64,000 nucleotides of DNA from Afipia sp. (GTDB lineage Bacteria > Pseudomonadota > Alphaproteobacteria > Rhizobiales > Xanthobacteraceae): positions 248,001-312,000 of the forward strand of contig JANINQ010000005.1 of the NCBI GenBank assembly GCA_024508675.1, given 5' to 3'. Shown here in pieces: positions 44,886-53,245 of the stretch. Below the pieces are notes generated by a model, which worked only from the letters and a program-made list of their open reading frames with translations, was not told where the DNA came from and did not search any database. Each line of letters starts with the position of its first letter. Within the stretch, counting starts at the first letter, position 1. The position numbers and the translations under genes were made by a program.

Positions 44886-47459
44886 TTATGACGTCGCCGT
44901 CATGGTTTCCTTCACCGCTGCGACAAGCTGGCTCAGGGTGAAGGGCTTCGGCAGAAAGTTGAATTGCTGGCCTTCCGGCAGGCTCTTTTCAAATGCATCC
45001 TCAGCATAGCCCGACACGAAGATGATCCTCAGTTCCGGATTGCGCTTGCGCATCTCGGTCAGCATGGTCGGACCATCCATCTCCGGCATCACAACGTCCG
45101 AGACAACGAGATCAACCGCGCCTTCCTCGCGCTCCAGCGCTTCCAGTGCGTCGAGGCCGTTCTCCGCCTCGATCACGGTGTACCCGCGCGAACGCAGGCC
45201 GCGTGCGTTGAGCGAGCGCAGACCGTCCTCGTCCTCGACCAGCAGGATGGTGCCCTGCCCTGTGAGATCCGGCGCCTTCGGCTTGGCCGGAACTTCCGCA
45301 ACAACAGGCGCTCCGCTGGTGACAGCCGCGGCAACATCAGGGGCCTTTTCGGCTTCGGGGAAATGACGCGGCAGGAAAATCCGGAATGTCGTGCCCTTGC
45401 CCTGAACCGAATCCACGTAGATGAAGCCGCCGGTCTGCTTGACGATGCCGTAGACCGTGGAGAGGCCGAGGCCGGTGCCCTTGCCGACTTCCTTGGTCGA
45501 GAAGAACGGCTCGAAAATCTTGTCGACAATGTCGGCAGGAATGCCGGTGCCGGTGTCGGCCACCTCGACGCAGACATAGTCCGCCGCCGGCATGCCCTTG
45601 AAGTCGCCGCGTTCGACTTCCTTCGCAGTCATGTTGTTGGTGCGCACCGTCAGCCTGCCGCCTTCCGGCATGGCGTCGCGCGCATTCACCGCGAGATTGA
45701 CGATCACCTGCTCGAATTGTGAAAGGTCCGCCTTCACCGGCCATAAGTCACGGCCATAGACAAACTCCGGCTTCACCTTCTCGCCGACCAGCCGCTTGAG
45801 CAGCACGTTGATGTCGGACAGCACGTCGCCGATGTCGAGCACCTGCGGACGCAGGGTCTGCTTGCGCGAGAATGCCAGCAATTGCCGCACCAGAGCCGCG
45901 GCGCGGTTGGCATTCTGCTTGATCTGCATGATGTCCTGGAACGACGGATCGGTCGGCTTGTGCGCGTTCAGCAGGAAGTCATTCGCCATCATGATGGCGG
46001 AGAGCACGTTGTTGAAGTCGTGGGCGATGCCGCCTGCGAGCTGGCCCACCGCCTGCATCTTCTGCGACTGCGCGAAGCTGTTCTCCAGCGTGCGCTTCTC
46101 AGTGGTGTCGAGCAGGTAGACGATGGCCGCTTCCGCATCGCCCGCGTCGTGCTCGACGGAGGTGACAAAGAACTGGCCCCAGCGCTCCTTGGCACTGTCC
46201 AGCGCTGCCTCGACAGGCGCGATGTCGCCCTGCCCGTCGGCCGCCTTGCCGATGGCAGCCACCAGCCCGCCCCGGTCGCGCTCATGAACCACGGCGAAGA
46301 TCGACTTGCTGGAAGTCCCGGCCGGCGAAAGACTCTGGGTAAGCTTCGCAAAGCGCGCATTGGCGCGGACGATGTTGCCCGCCTTGTCCACGGTGGCGAT
46401 CGCCATCGGCGTATGGTCGAAGAAGCGCATGAAGCGCACTTCCGCCGCCCGCTGCGGATCGGAATGATCGTCGCGCGCGCGGTTGATCACCAGCGTCCGC
46501 GACGCTCCGGGCGTACCGTCCGCGCCGAACGCCAGCTTGTGATAGAGACGGACCGGCATGGTCTTGCCGTTGCGCATGCGCAGATCGAGGTCGAACACCT
46601 CGGTCTTCACTTCGCCGGGCTCGGGCACAATCGACGTCAGAAGCGCCGCACCATCGCCGGACATGATGTCGGCGACCTTCAGGCCGCCGGAACCGATTTC
46701 AGCAAGATCGTAATCCAGCCAGTTGGCGAGCGTCGCGTTGACATAGACCAGTTCACCGCGCGCATTGACCGAGAAGAAACCGCATGGCGCATGATCGAGA
46801 TACTCGATGGCGTGCTGCAGTTCCTGGAACACGTCTTCCTGACGTTCGCGGTCGCGGGTGATGTCCGCCACCGACCAGACCGCGAATTTCGCCTGCCGCT
46901 TGTCGGCACTCAGCGGACGCACGCGCATCCGCAGCCACCGGCCATGTCCCGCATCCGCACCAGCAACGCGGACTTCCTCCTGCTGGCGCTTGCCCTCGCG
47001 CGCCGCCTTGAGCAGGCGGAACACCGCTTCGGATACATCGGGATTGCCGATGAAGACGCGCTCCACCGGCCGCACATCGTTGGGACCGGTTGCGCCAGTG
47101 AGCGCGAGATAGGCCGTGTTGGCGTAAACGACATGGCCGCGCGGATCGGTCACCGCCAGTCCGTCGAAGGCATGATCGGCGATGGGCCGGGTCACCGGGT
47201 CTTCCGCAAGCCGGTCAGCGAAACGGACGATTCCTGCCGCGAAGGCAAACAGCGTGAACAGCCCGACCATGGCCAACAGGGCCAGCAGCGCCAGAATGTA
47301 AGGCTGTGCCTGACTGCGGCCGAGGGTCATGAAGGCGACCGCCGCGGCGATGATCGCGCCCGCCACCAGAAGGACGAGCAGGATGCTGCCGCCGCGCCGC
47401 GCCGGTTCATGGACGGCGGCGAAGGATGAGCGCAGTTCGTTGTCCGTGTCGGTCGTCAT
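44886..47459 (-). CDS. cckA: hybrid sensor histidine kinase CckA
   Basis: Membrane-bound hybrid kinase that in alphaproteobacteria passes phosphate to ChpT and on to CtrA. The 857-residue chain has two N-terminal membrane helices ([39 protein letters not shown]), PAS domains (about 80-350), the DHp with His480 in [14 protein letters not shown], the ATPase domain ([35 protein letters not shown]) and a receiver with Asp788 in [11 protein letters not shown]. Downstream of flhB by 149 bp on the same strand. An upstream ATG at 47477 is possible. Confidence 0.95.
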   Translation of the reverse strand: MTTDTDNELRSSFAAVHEPARRGGSILLVLLVAGAIIAAAVAFMTLGRSQAQPYILALLALLAMVGLFTLFAFAAGIVRFADRLAEDPVTRPIADHAFDGLAVTDPRGHVVYANTAYLALTGATGPNDVRPVERVFIGNPDVSEAVFRLLKAAREGKRQQEEVRVAGADAGHGRWLRMRVRPLSADKRQAKFAVWSVADITRDRERQEDVFQELQHAIEYLDHAPCGFFSVNARGELVYVNATLANWLDYDLAEIGSGGLKVADIMSGDGAALLTSIVPEPGEVKTEVFDLDLRMRNGKTMPVRLYHKLAFGADGTPGASRTLVINRARDDHSDPQRAAEVRFMRFFDHTPMAIATVDKAGNIVRANARFAKLTQSLSPAGTSSKSIFAVVHERDRGGLVAAIGKAADGQGDIAPVEAALDSAKERWGQFFVTSVEHDAGDAEAAIVYLLDTTEKRTLENSFAQSQKMQAVGQLAGGIAHDFNNVLSAIMMANDFLLNAHKPTDPSFQDIMQIKQNANRAAALVRQLLAFSRKQTLRPQVLDIGDVLSDINVLLKRLVGEKVKPEFVYGRDLWPVKADLSQFEQVIVNLAVNARDAMPEGGRLTVRTNNMTAKEVERGDFKGMPAADYVCVEVADTGTGIPADIVDKIFEPFFSTKEVGKGTGLGLSTVYGIVKQTGGFIYVDSVQGKGTTFRIFLPRHFPEAEKAPDVAAAVTSGAPVVAEVPAKPKAPDLTGQGTILLVEDEDGLRSLNARGLRSRGYTVIEAENGLDALEALEREEGAVDLVVSDVVMPEMDGPTMLTEMRKRNPELRIIFVSGYAEDAFEKSLPEGQQFNFLPKPFTLSQLVAAVKETMTATS

Positions 47460-47608
47460 CGCACCCTGCTCGCGCATGTTCCACAGGGGATGCGCAGGTC
47501 ATTTTTGCAGTCTACCGGCCTCTGAGTGCCTGAATCGGGGCTATTTACGCAAGGCACATTACGACCGGGCCCATACCCGCACCACCCTTGTCAACCGGAG
47601 ATCGGGCA

Positions 47609-48676
47609 TCAGTTCAGGCCTGCACGCCGCAGCCGCATCACATAGCCGATCACTTCGGCAACAGCATGGTAATGCTCGACCGGGATTTCGTCGTCGACCT
47701 CAACGGTGGCGTGCAGGGCTCGGGCCAGCGGCACGTTTTCGACAATCGGGATGTTATGGGCGGTCGCGATTTCCCTGATCTTGAACGCCATCAGGTCGAC
47801 ACCCTTGGCCACGCAGACCGGCGCGGACATGCCGCGCTCGTATTTCAGCGCCACGGAGTAGTGAGTCGGGTTGGTGATGATCACAGACGCGCTCGGCACC
47901 GCCGCCATCATGCGCTTCTTCATGCGCGCATGGCGAAGCTGACGGATGCGGCCCTTGATGTGCGGATCGCCTTCGGACTGCTTGTATTCCTCCTTGACCT
48001 CTTCCAGCGACATTTTTTGCCGCTCAAACCATTGCCGGTACTGGAACAGGTAATCGAGCGCCGCGACCAGCGCGAGCAAGGCCACGACCGTTCCCATCAA
48101 CTGGACCGAGATGGTTTTGGTGATGTTCAGAATCGACGCCGGGTCGAACCGGACGATCGCGTCAAGGCGATGCCGCTCGGGCCACAGCACGAGGCACATC
48201 ACCACGCCGACCAGCAGAACCTTGAAGATGCCCTTGAGGAAGTTCGCGCCGGCCTGCTTGCCGAACAGGCGGGCGAAACCCGCCGCCGGGGAAATCTTGC
48301 TGAATTTGGGAGTCAGCGGCTCGGTCGAAAACACCAGCCGATGCTGGATCAGGTTGCTAGCGATGCCTGCGATCAGCAGCATCAACAGGGGCACGCCAAG
48401 AACGCCGATCAGCATCAGCTCGATCTGGCTCAGCAGAGACAAAAGCCCCGGGCCATCAACGCGGATCTGATGCATGTTCATCAGCAGATTGCGCATCGGC
48501 ACCTCGATGCCCTGGCTGATCGACCCGGAGAATGACGACAGCAGCAGCGTGGACGCGCCAATCACGAACCAGGTGTTGACCTCCTGACTTTTGGCAACGT
48601 CGCCCTTCTCCAACGCATCGTCGAGACGTTTTTGCGTGGGGTCTTGTGTTTTGGATTCCTTATCGTCGTCGGCCAT
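47609..48676 (-). CDS. flhB: flagellar export apparatus protein FlhB
   Basis: Export-gate switch protein in the flagellar basal body membrane. The 355-residue chain has four membrane helices in the first 210 residues and the autocleavage site N269-P270 in ITNPTHYSVALKYERGM, the same residue number as in E. coli. The cytoplasmic tail has SAPVCVAKGVDLMAFKI. It is the last flagellar gene of the flgB-flgC-fliE-fliQ-fliR-flhB run and its start is 9 bp from the stop of fliR. Confidence 0.97.
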   Translation of the reverse strand: MADDDKESKTQDPTQKRLDDALEKGDVAKSQEVNTWFVIGASTLLLSSFSGSISQGIEVPMRNLLMNMHQIRVDGPGLLSLLSQIELMLIGVLGVPLLMLLIAGIASNLIQHRLVFSTEPLTPKFSKISPAAGFARLFGKQAGANFLKGIFKVLLVGVVMCLVLWPERHRLDAIVRFDPASILNITKTISVQLMGTVVALLALVAALDYLFQYRQWFERQKMSLEEVKEEYKQSEGDPHIKGRIRQLRHARMKKRMMAAVPSASVIITNPTHYSVALKYERGMSAPVCVAKGVDLMAFKIREIATAHNIPIVENVPLARALHATVEVDDEIPVEHYHAVAEVIGYVMRLRRAGLN

Positions 48677-48685
48677 GCCCTGTCC

Positions 48686-49456
48686 TCAGCGCCGTGGTGC
48701 GAGGTCATGGAGAACACCACCGAAGTAATCGAGGTAGGTGCCCATCATGGTGGCGATGATCGCCGCAAGAATGAGAAATCCCGCCAGAATCGAGAGCGGA
48801 ACGCCAACGAAATAGACCTGCATCTGCGGCATCAGCCGCGCCAGCACGCCAAGGCCGAGGTTGAAGACGAGGCCAAAGACGATGAACGGCGCGGACAATT
48901 GAATGCCGATCTTGAACGCCGTCGCGAACACTTTCGTCGCCAGCGCGGCGACGTCGCCGCTCGGCAGCAGTTCACCCGGCGAAAACACATTGTAGCTTTC
49001 GCTCAGGGCAGCGATGACCAGATGATGCATGTCGGTAGCGAACAACAGGGTCAGCCCGAGCATGGTCAGGAAGTTGCCGATCAGCGCGCCCTGCTGGCCC
49101 TGCGTCGGATCGATGGTCGTGACAAAACCGAGTCCAAGCTGCTGGGCGATCACCGAACCCGCCACCGCCAGCGCCGACAGCGTGACCCGCGCGGTCGCGC
49201 CAAGCACGATTCCGATCACGATCTCATGCACCATCAGCACCAGCAGCGGCGCCATCGAGGTCATGCTGATGTTATAGGCATTGCGGTGCATTGGCAGCAG
49301 AATGAGCGTCAGCGCGAGCGCGATGCCGAGGCGAACCCGGACCGGAATGTTGGCCTCACCGAATCCGGGGAGCAGCATCACCATGGCGCCGATGCGGGCG
49401 AACACCAGCAGGAAAGCTGCGGCGAGCGCCGGAAGCAGAGAGATGTCGATGCGCAT
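48686..49456 (-). CDS. fliR: flagellar export apparatus protein FliR
   Basis: Integral membrane part of the export gate. The 256-residue protein has about six hydrophobic helices, and the FliR segments FARIGAMVMLLPGFGEANIP and FGLVFNLGLGVLARLMPQMQ. The ATG at 49456 follows the fliQ stop by 68 bp, somewhat more than elsewhere in the run, but no terminator is seen. Confidence 0.96.
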   Translation of the reverse strand: MRIDISLLPALAAAFLLVFARIGAMVMLLPGFGEANIPVRVRLGIALALTLILLPMHRNAYNISMTSMAPLLVLMVHEIVIGIVLGATARVTLSALAVAGSVIAQQLGLGFVTTIDPTQGQQGALIGNFLTMLGLTLLFATDMHHLVIAALSESYNVFSPGELLPSGDVAALATKVFATAFKIGIQLSAPFIVFGLVFNLGLGVLARLMPQMQVYFVGVPLSILAGFLILAAIIATMMGTYLDYFGGVLHDLAPRR

Positions 49457-49524
49457 CGAAGACCCGTTCCGCGAGATTTCTCGCTCCTGAACATCGCGTT
49501 CCTGAACAAGTCCCCGATCATGCG

Positions 49525-49788
49525 CTAGCCGCCGATGATTCGCGACGATATCCGCAGCATCTGGCTATGCAGCGCGTCCGCCATGAACGGTAATGCGAGC
49601 ACCAGCGTGATGAAGATCGCCAGGATTTTCGGCACGAACACCAGCGTCTGTTCCTGAATCTGCGTCAGCGCCTGCACCAGCGAGATCGCGACACCGACCA
49701 CGAGGCCGACAACCAGAAGCGGAGACGACACTTTCACGATGGTCCAGATCGCGTCGCGCGAGACGTCCAGAACTTCAGCACCCGTCAT
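49525..49788 (-). CDS. fliQ: flagellar export apparatus protein FliQ
   Basis: An 87-residue, two-helix export-gate subunit: SPLLVVGLVVGVAISLVQALTQ is the helix 1 signature, LAIFITLVLALPFMADAL the second. Length and pattern are typical. The fliE stop is 33 bp upstream, on the same strand. Confidence 0.96.
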   Translation of the reverse strand: MTGAEVLDVSRDAIWTIVKVSSPLLVVGLVVGVAISLVQALTQIQEQTLVFVPKILAIFITLVLALPFMADALHSQMLRISSRIIGG

Positions 49789-49821
49789 ATCAAACCCCTG
49801 CCCTCAGGCACGTCGCAAAAA

Positions 49822-50142
49822 TCAGATCGGCATCCGCATGATGTCTTCATAGGCCTGAATGACCTTGTCGCGCACCGACACCAGCGTCGATACGGCGACG
49901 TCGGTTTCGGCCACCGCCGTCACCACGTCCATGACGTTGGCCTTGCCCTGCGCCATGGCGATAGTCTGCGAGTCCGACTTGCGGCCAGCATCCATCACGC
50001 TGTTCATCGTTTCCTTCAGCACCGCGCCGAACGAAGGTCCGTTTGTGTCGCCGATCTTGCCAAGACCGCCCGCGCCCCCTGCGGAATCCATGATCTTGGC
50101 AAGGCTGGCATAGGCATTGGCGGCGACGGATGGCGAAGCCAT
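49822..50142 (-). CDS. fliE: flagellar hook-basal body protein FliE
   Basis: A 106-residue rod/MS-ring adaptor exported by the flagellar apparatus. The C-terminal QGKANVMDVVTAVAETDVAV and the closing VIQAYEDIMRMPI are the conserved FliE tail. It lies 16 bp after flgC in the same operon. Confidence 0.95.
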   Translation of the reverse strand: MASPSVAANAYASLAKIMDSAGGAGGLGKIGDTNGPSFGAVLKETMNSVMDAGRKSDSQTIAMAQGKANVMDVVTAVAETDVAVSTLVSVRDKVIQAYEDIMRMPI

Positions 50143-50158
50143 GGGTTAGGTCTCCCTG

Positions 50159-50581
50159 TCAGGCCTTGAGAATGTCGAGGGTGCGCTGGATCATCCTGCG
50201 CGTGGCGGAAATGATGTTGAGATTGGCTTCGTAGGACCGCTGCGCCTCGCGCATGTCGGTCATTTCCACCAGCGAGTTCACGTTCGGATATTTGACGTTG
50301 CCGCTGGCATCCGCCGAAGGATTGCCCGGCTCGTGCTTGACGCGGAAGTCGGACGTATCAGTCTTGATCTTGCCGAGCGTGACCACGCGCGATTCAATCG
50401 TGCGATCAAGCTCGGACGAGAAGGTCGGGATCTTGCGGCGATACGGATCGCCGCCTGCTGTCTTTGCGGTCGAATCCGCATTGGCGATGTTTTCGGAGAT
50501 CACGCGCATGCGGCCCGCCTGCGCGCGCAGGCCCGAGGTCGCGATGCTCATCGACCGGAGGAAATCGTTGCCGTCGCTCAT
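50159..50581 (-). CDS. flgC: proximal rod protein FlgC
   Basis: A 140-residue rod protein. N-terminal SMSIATSGLRAQAGRMRVIS with ENIANADST, and C-terminal EMTDMREAQRSYEANLNIIS with the final TRRMIQRTLDILKA. These heptad ends are the Flg-family signature. AAGGA lies before the ATG. Upstream is a family D repeat that separates it from flgB. Confidence 0.96.
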   Translation of the reverse strand: MSDGNDFLRSMSIATSGLRAQAGRMRVISENIANADSTAKTAGGDPYRRKIPTFSSELDRTIESRVVTLGKIKTDTSDFRVKHEPGNPSADASGNVKYPNVNSLVEMTDMREAQRSYEANLNIISATRRMIQRTLDILKA

Positions 50582-50612
50582 GCTCTCAATCCTTCAATGA
50601 AAGACCCTTTGC

Positions 50613-50657
50613 GCATGGCCTGATCCGAAAACCGGTGTCCACTTTTCGGGGCCATGC
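50613..50657. repeat. dispersed palindromic repeat, family D (copy 3), between flgB and flgC
   Basis: GCATGGCC and GGCCATGC close the palindrome, with GATCCGAAAACCGG inside. It starts 2 bp after the flgB stop codon on the minus strand. In an operon, it may cause partial termination or mRNA processing between flgB and flgC. Confidence 0.75.
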
Positions 50658-50659
50658 GA

Positions 50660-51070
50660 TCAGCGCTTTCCGATCGCGGTCTTCAAAAGGCCGAGGCTGC
50701 GGGTGTAGAGCGAAGTCGCGGCTGCATAGTCCATCTGGTTGGCCGAGACTTTCAGCATCTCGTCCTCGAGATTGACCGCATTGCCCGCAGGCCGCGTCGC
50801 GTAACCGCCGCGGTTGTGCATGTTGAAGTTGTCGCTGACTCCGGCCCCCTGGATATGTCCGGCGCTGGTGCGGGTCATGGACAGCGAAGGCATGGTACCG
50901 GTCACCGGCCCGGTTCCGCTCGAATCGAACTTCGGCTCCACGAGATCGCGCGGCTTGAAGTTCGGCGTATCCGAATGGGAAATGTTTTCGGCAAGAACTC
51001 GCTGCCGCTCCTGATGCCACTGCATCTTGGTGCGAAGCGCAGACAACATGGGGAGATCGGTGATTGCCAT
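50660..51070 (-). CDS. flgB: proximal rod protein FlgB
   Basis: A 136-residue rod protein exported through the flagellar apparatus. It has the N-terminal rod signature QRVLAENISHSDTPNFKPRD, and the C-terminal MLKVSANQMDYAAATSLYTR with LGLLKTAIGKR. First gene of the six-gene minus-strand run; a CtrA-type box lies 65 bp upstream of its start. Confidence 0.95.
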   Translation of the reverse strand: MAITDLPMLSALRTKMQWHQERQRVLAENISHSDTPNFKPRDLVEPKFDSSGTGPVTGTMPSLSMTRTSAGHIQGAGVSDNFNMHNRGGYATRPAGNAVNLEDEMLKVSANQMDYAAATSLYTRSLGLLKTAIGKR

Positions 51071-51134
51071 CGGCCTGTTCCGCCTAAAGACCCGAAGCGG
51101 CGCTTCAGGTAGGCAGAATTTGCCGTGTGTATGG

Positions 51135-51149
51135 TTAATAAGAGGTTAA
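51135..51149. promoter_or_regulatory. CtrA-type box upstream of flgB
   Basis: TTAA (51135-51138), TAAGAGG, TTAA (51146-51149): an exact TTAA-N7-TTAA, the CtrA consensus. It lies in the divergent flgB/fliO gap, 65 bp before flgB and 247 bp before fliO. The rest of the 51071-51395 gap has no gene. CtrA control of early flagellar genes is expected in this class, and its kinase CckA is encoded beside this cluster. Confidence 0.7.
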
Positions 51150-51395
51150 AGCTTCTCTCGGCCTACTTTCGCCACGAATGGCCTGCAACGGGACAAGTCA
51201 TTGAAGTTCCGGCATAACATGCCCTTTGGGTCGCCGGACTTTTCCAGAACAACAGGGTCGCGGCGGGCAGCAGTTGCCGCCGCGCGTTAACGGATCAGTC
51301 AAACTTCGCCTCCAATTCGCGCCTGGCGGCTTGTTTCGCGGCGATTGACCTGCGAATCTGGCATAGATGCGGGTGAGGTTTGACGGGGACAGGAC

Positions 51396-52382
51396 ATGTC
51401 GCAAACGCTTTGGTTCTTCTTTGCCTTCGTCATCGTACTTGCGCTGATCGGACTGGCCGCCTGGCTGGTCCGGCGGTTCGGTGGAGGCAATCTCGGCTCG
51501 AGCGCCAACCGGGGACGGATGCCCCGGCTTGCCGTTATCGATGCCGCCGCGGTCGATGGCCGCCGCAGGCTGGTGCTGGTCCGGCGCGATAACGTCGAGC
51601 ATCTTCTGATGATCGGCGGCCCGGCCGATCTCGTGGTCGAGCCCAACATCGTGCGTGGCGCGCCGCAGCGCGATCAGGCTCCGCCCCGCGCGCCCGCGGG
51701 AACCGAACTTCCGCCGCGTCTGGCGCCCGACACCGGCTGGTCCGACAGCGAAGCCCCTCATGCCGATCCTTTCGAGCATCGCGAACCGACGCTGCAGGAA
51801 CCGCCACCGCGCCCGTCACGCGGGCCGTACGCGGATGATGCACGCCGTCCGCCTGTGATGCCGCTGCCGGATCGCCACAGCCCCGATACGATTCCCAGCT
51901 TCACGCCCGAGCCGATGATCCGGCCCGAGCCTTCACTGCGCCCGGAGCCAACCCTTCGCGCCGATCCCCCGCGCGCAATTCCGCGCAGCGAGCGCAACGA
52001 ACCGATTCCGCCCCGGATGCCGCGCCCGAGCGACGCCGGCCCGAAGGCACCGCCATTGCCACCGCGCGGTCCGGCGCGGCCGCCTGAACCGCTGTCTTCC
52101 GCCGATCAGAATCTCGCGGACATGGCACAGCGGCTTGAAGCCGCCCTGCGCCGCCCCGGCGGTGAAATGCGCCTCGATGCACCGATCGAACGCCCCGGCG
52201 CCGCGCCTGTTGCTGCGCCGGAACCTGCCGGAAACCGGCCGGTGCCGCGCTCCGAAGGTGCTCCACGCCCGCCTGCGCCGCCCGCGCCTCCTCCTCCGCC
52301 GGCACCCGCGCCCAAGGCAGCATTCGAAAATCTTGAAGACGAGATGGCCAATCTGCTGGGCCGTCCGAAGCCTCCCGCGTGA
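51396..52382 (+). CDS. fliO: FliO-family flagellar export protein with a Pro-rich tail
   Basis: A 328-residue protein. One N-terminal membrane helix (LWFFFAFVIVLALIGLAAWL), then the FliO domain (RLAVIDAAAVDGRRRLVLV, LLMIGGPADLVVEPNIV). From about residue 105 to 300 it is Pro/Arg-rich and low complexity, longer than usual FliO. It supports FliP assembly in the membrane. Its stop overlaps the fliP start by GTGA, coupling the two. Confidence 0.85.
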   Translation: MSQTLWFFFAFVIVLALIGLAAWLVRRFGGGNLGSSANRGRMPRLAVIDAAAVDGRRRLVLVRRDNVEHLLMIGGPADLVVEPNIVRGAPQRDQAPPRAPAGTELPPRLAPDTGWSDSEAPHADPFEHREPTLQEPPPRPSRGPYADDARRPPVMPLPDRHSPDTIPSFTPEPMIRPEPSLRPEPTLRADPPRAIPRSERNEPIPPRMPRPSDAGPKAPPLPPRGPARPPEPLSSADQNLADMAQRLEAALRRPGGEMRLDAPIERPGAAPVAAPEPAGNRPVPRSEGAPRPPAPPAPPPPPAPAPKAAFENLEDEMANLLGRPKPPA

Positions 52383-53137
52383 GGCCGCCGAAACCACCGC
52401 GTAGAGTTTTACTTTTTGTCAGCCTCCTCACCCTCGCCGGATCTTTGATCGATCCGGCGAGCGCGCAGGATATCAGCATCAATCTCGGCGCCGGCAACGG
52501 CGGGGTCACCGAGCGTGCGATTCAATTGATCGCGCTGCTGACGGTGCTGTCGATCGCGCCGTCGATCCTGATCATGATGACGTCGTTCACGCGCATCGTG
52601 GTCGTGCTGTCGCTGCTGCGCACCGCGCTCGGCACGGCGACCGCGCCGCCAAACTCCGTCATCCTGGCACTGGCGCTGTTCCTGACCGGCTTCGTGATGG
52701 GGCCGGTTCTGCAGAAGGCCTATGACGACGGCATCAAGCCGCTGGTCGCCAACCAGATCACCGTCGAGCAGGCGTTCGAGCGCGGCACCGTTCCGCTGCG
52801 CGCCTTCATGCAGAAGAATGTCCGCGAAAAGGACCTCAAGCTGTTCATGGACCTGTCCGGCGAGCCGCCTGCTGCCTCTCCTGAACAGATGTCGCTGCGT
52901 ATTCTGATTCCGGCGTTCATGATCTCCGAACTGAAGCGCGCGTTCGAGATCGGCTTCCTGCTGTTTCTGCCGTTCCTCATCATCGACCTTGTGGTGGCGT
53001 CGGTGCTGATGTCGATGGGCATGATGATGCTGCCGCCGGTCGTGGTGTCACTTCCGTTCAAGCTGATTTTCTTCGTGCTGGTGGATGGCTGGTCGCTGGT
53101 GGCAGGCAGCCTGGTGCAAAGCTACGGCGGCGGGTGA
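52379..53137 (+). CDS. fliP: flagellar export apparatus protein FliP
   Basis: A 252-residue export-gate core protein. It has a cleavable signal (VLLFVSLLTLAGSLIDPASA) and four membrane helices, with the signature ILIMMTSFTRIVVVLSLLRT, PPNSVILALALFLTGFVMGP and FMISELKRAFEIGFLLFLPF. It starts with GTG overlapping the fliO stop. Confidence 0.97.
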   Translation: MRPPKPPRRVLLFVSLLTLAGSLIDPASAQDISINLGAGNGGVTERAIQLIALLTVLSIAPSILIMMTSFTRIVVVLSLLRTALGTATAPPNSVILALALFLTGFVMGPVLQKAYDDGIKPLVANQITVEQAFERGTVPLRAFMQKNVREKDLKLFMDLSGEPPAASPEQMSLRILIPAFMISELKRAFEIGFLLFLPFLIIDLVVASVLMSMGMMMLPPVVVSLPFKLIFFVLVDGWSLVAGSLVQSYGGG

Positions 53138-53156
53138 CGGCTTCGCGCCCACTTAC

Positions 53157-53235
53157 GTCATTGCGAGGAGCGCAGCGACGAAGCAATCCAGCTTGTTTTC
53201 GGAAGAAGGGATTGCTTCGCTTCGCTCGCAATGAC
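53157..53235. repeat. dispersed palindromic repeat, family A (copy 2)
   Basis: GTCATTGCGAGGAGCGCAGC on the left and CGCTTCGCTCGCAATGAC on the right, same family as 8703-8776. It lies between two convergent genes, fliP and the large envelope protein, where it may end transcription. Confidence 0.8.
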
Positions 53236-53245
53236 GACGCAACGA

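Noticed and set aside
45882-47429. 515-codon frame opposite cckA
   Set aside because: It is fully antisense to a kinase gene whose motifs are intact.
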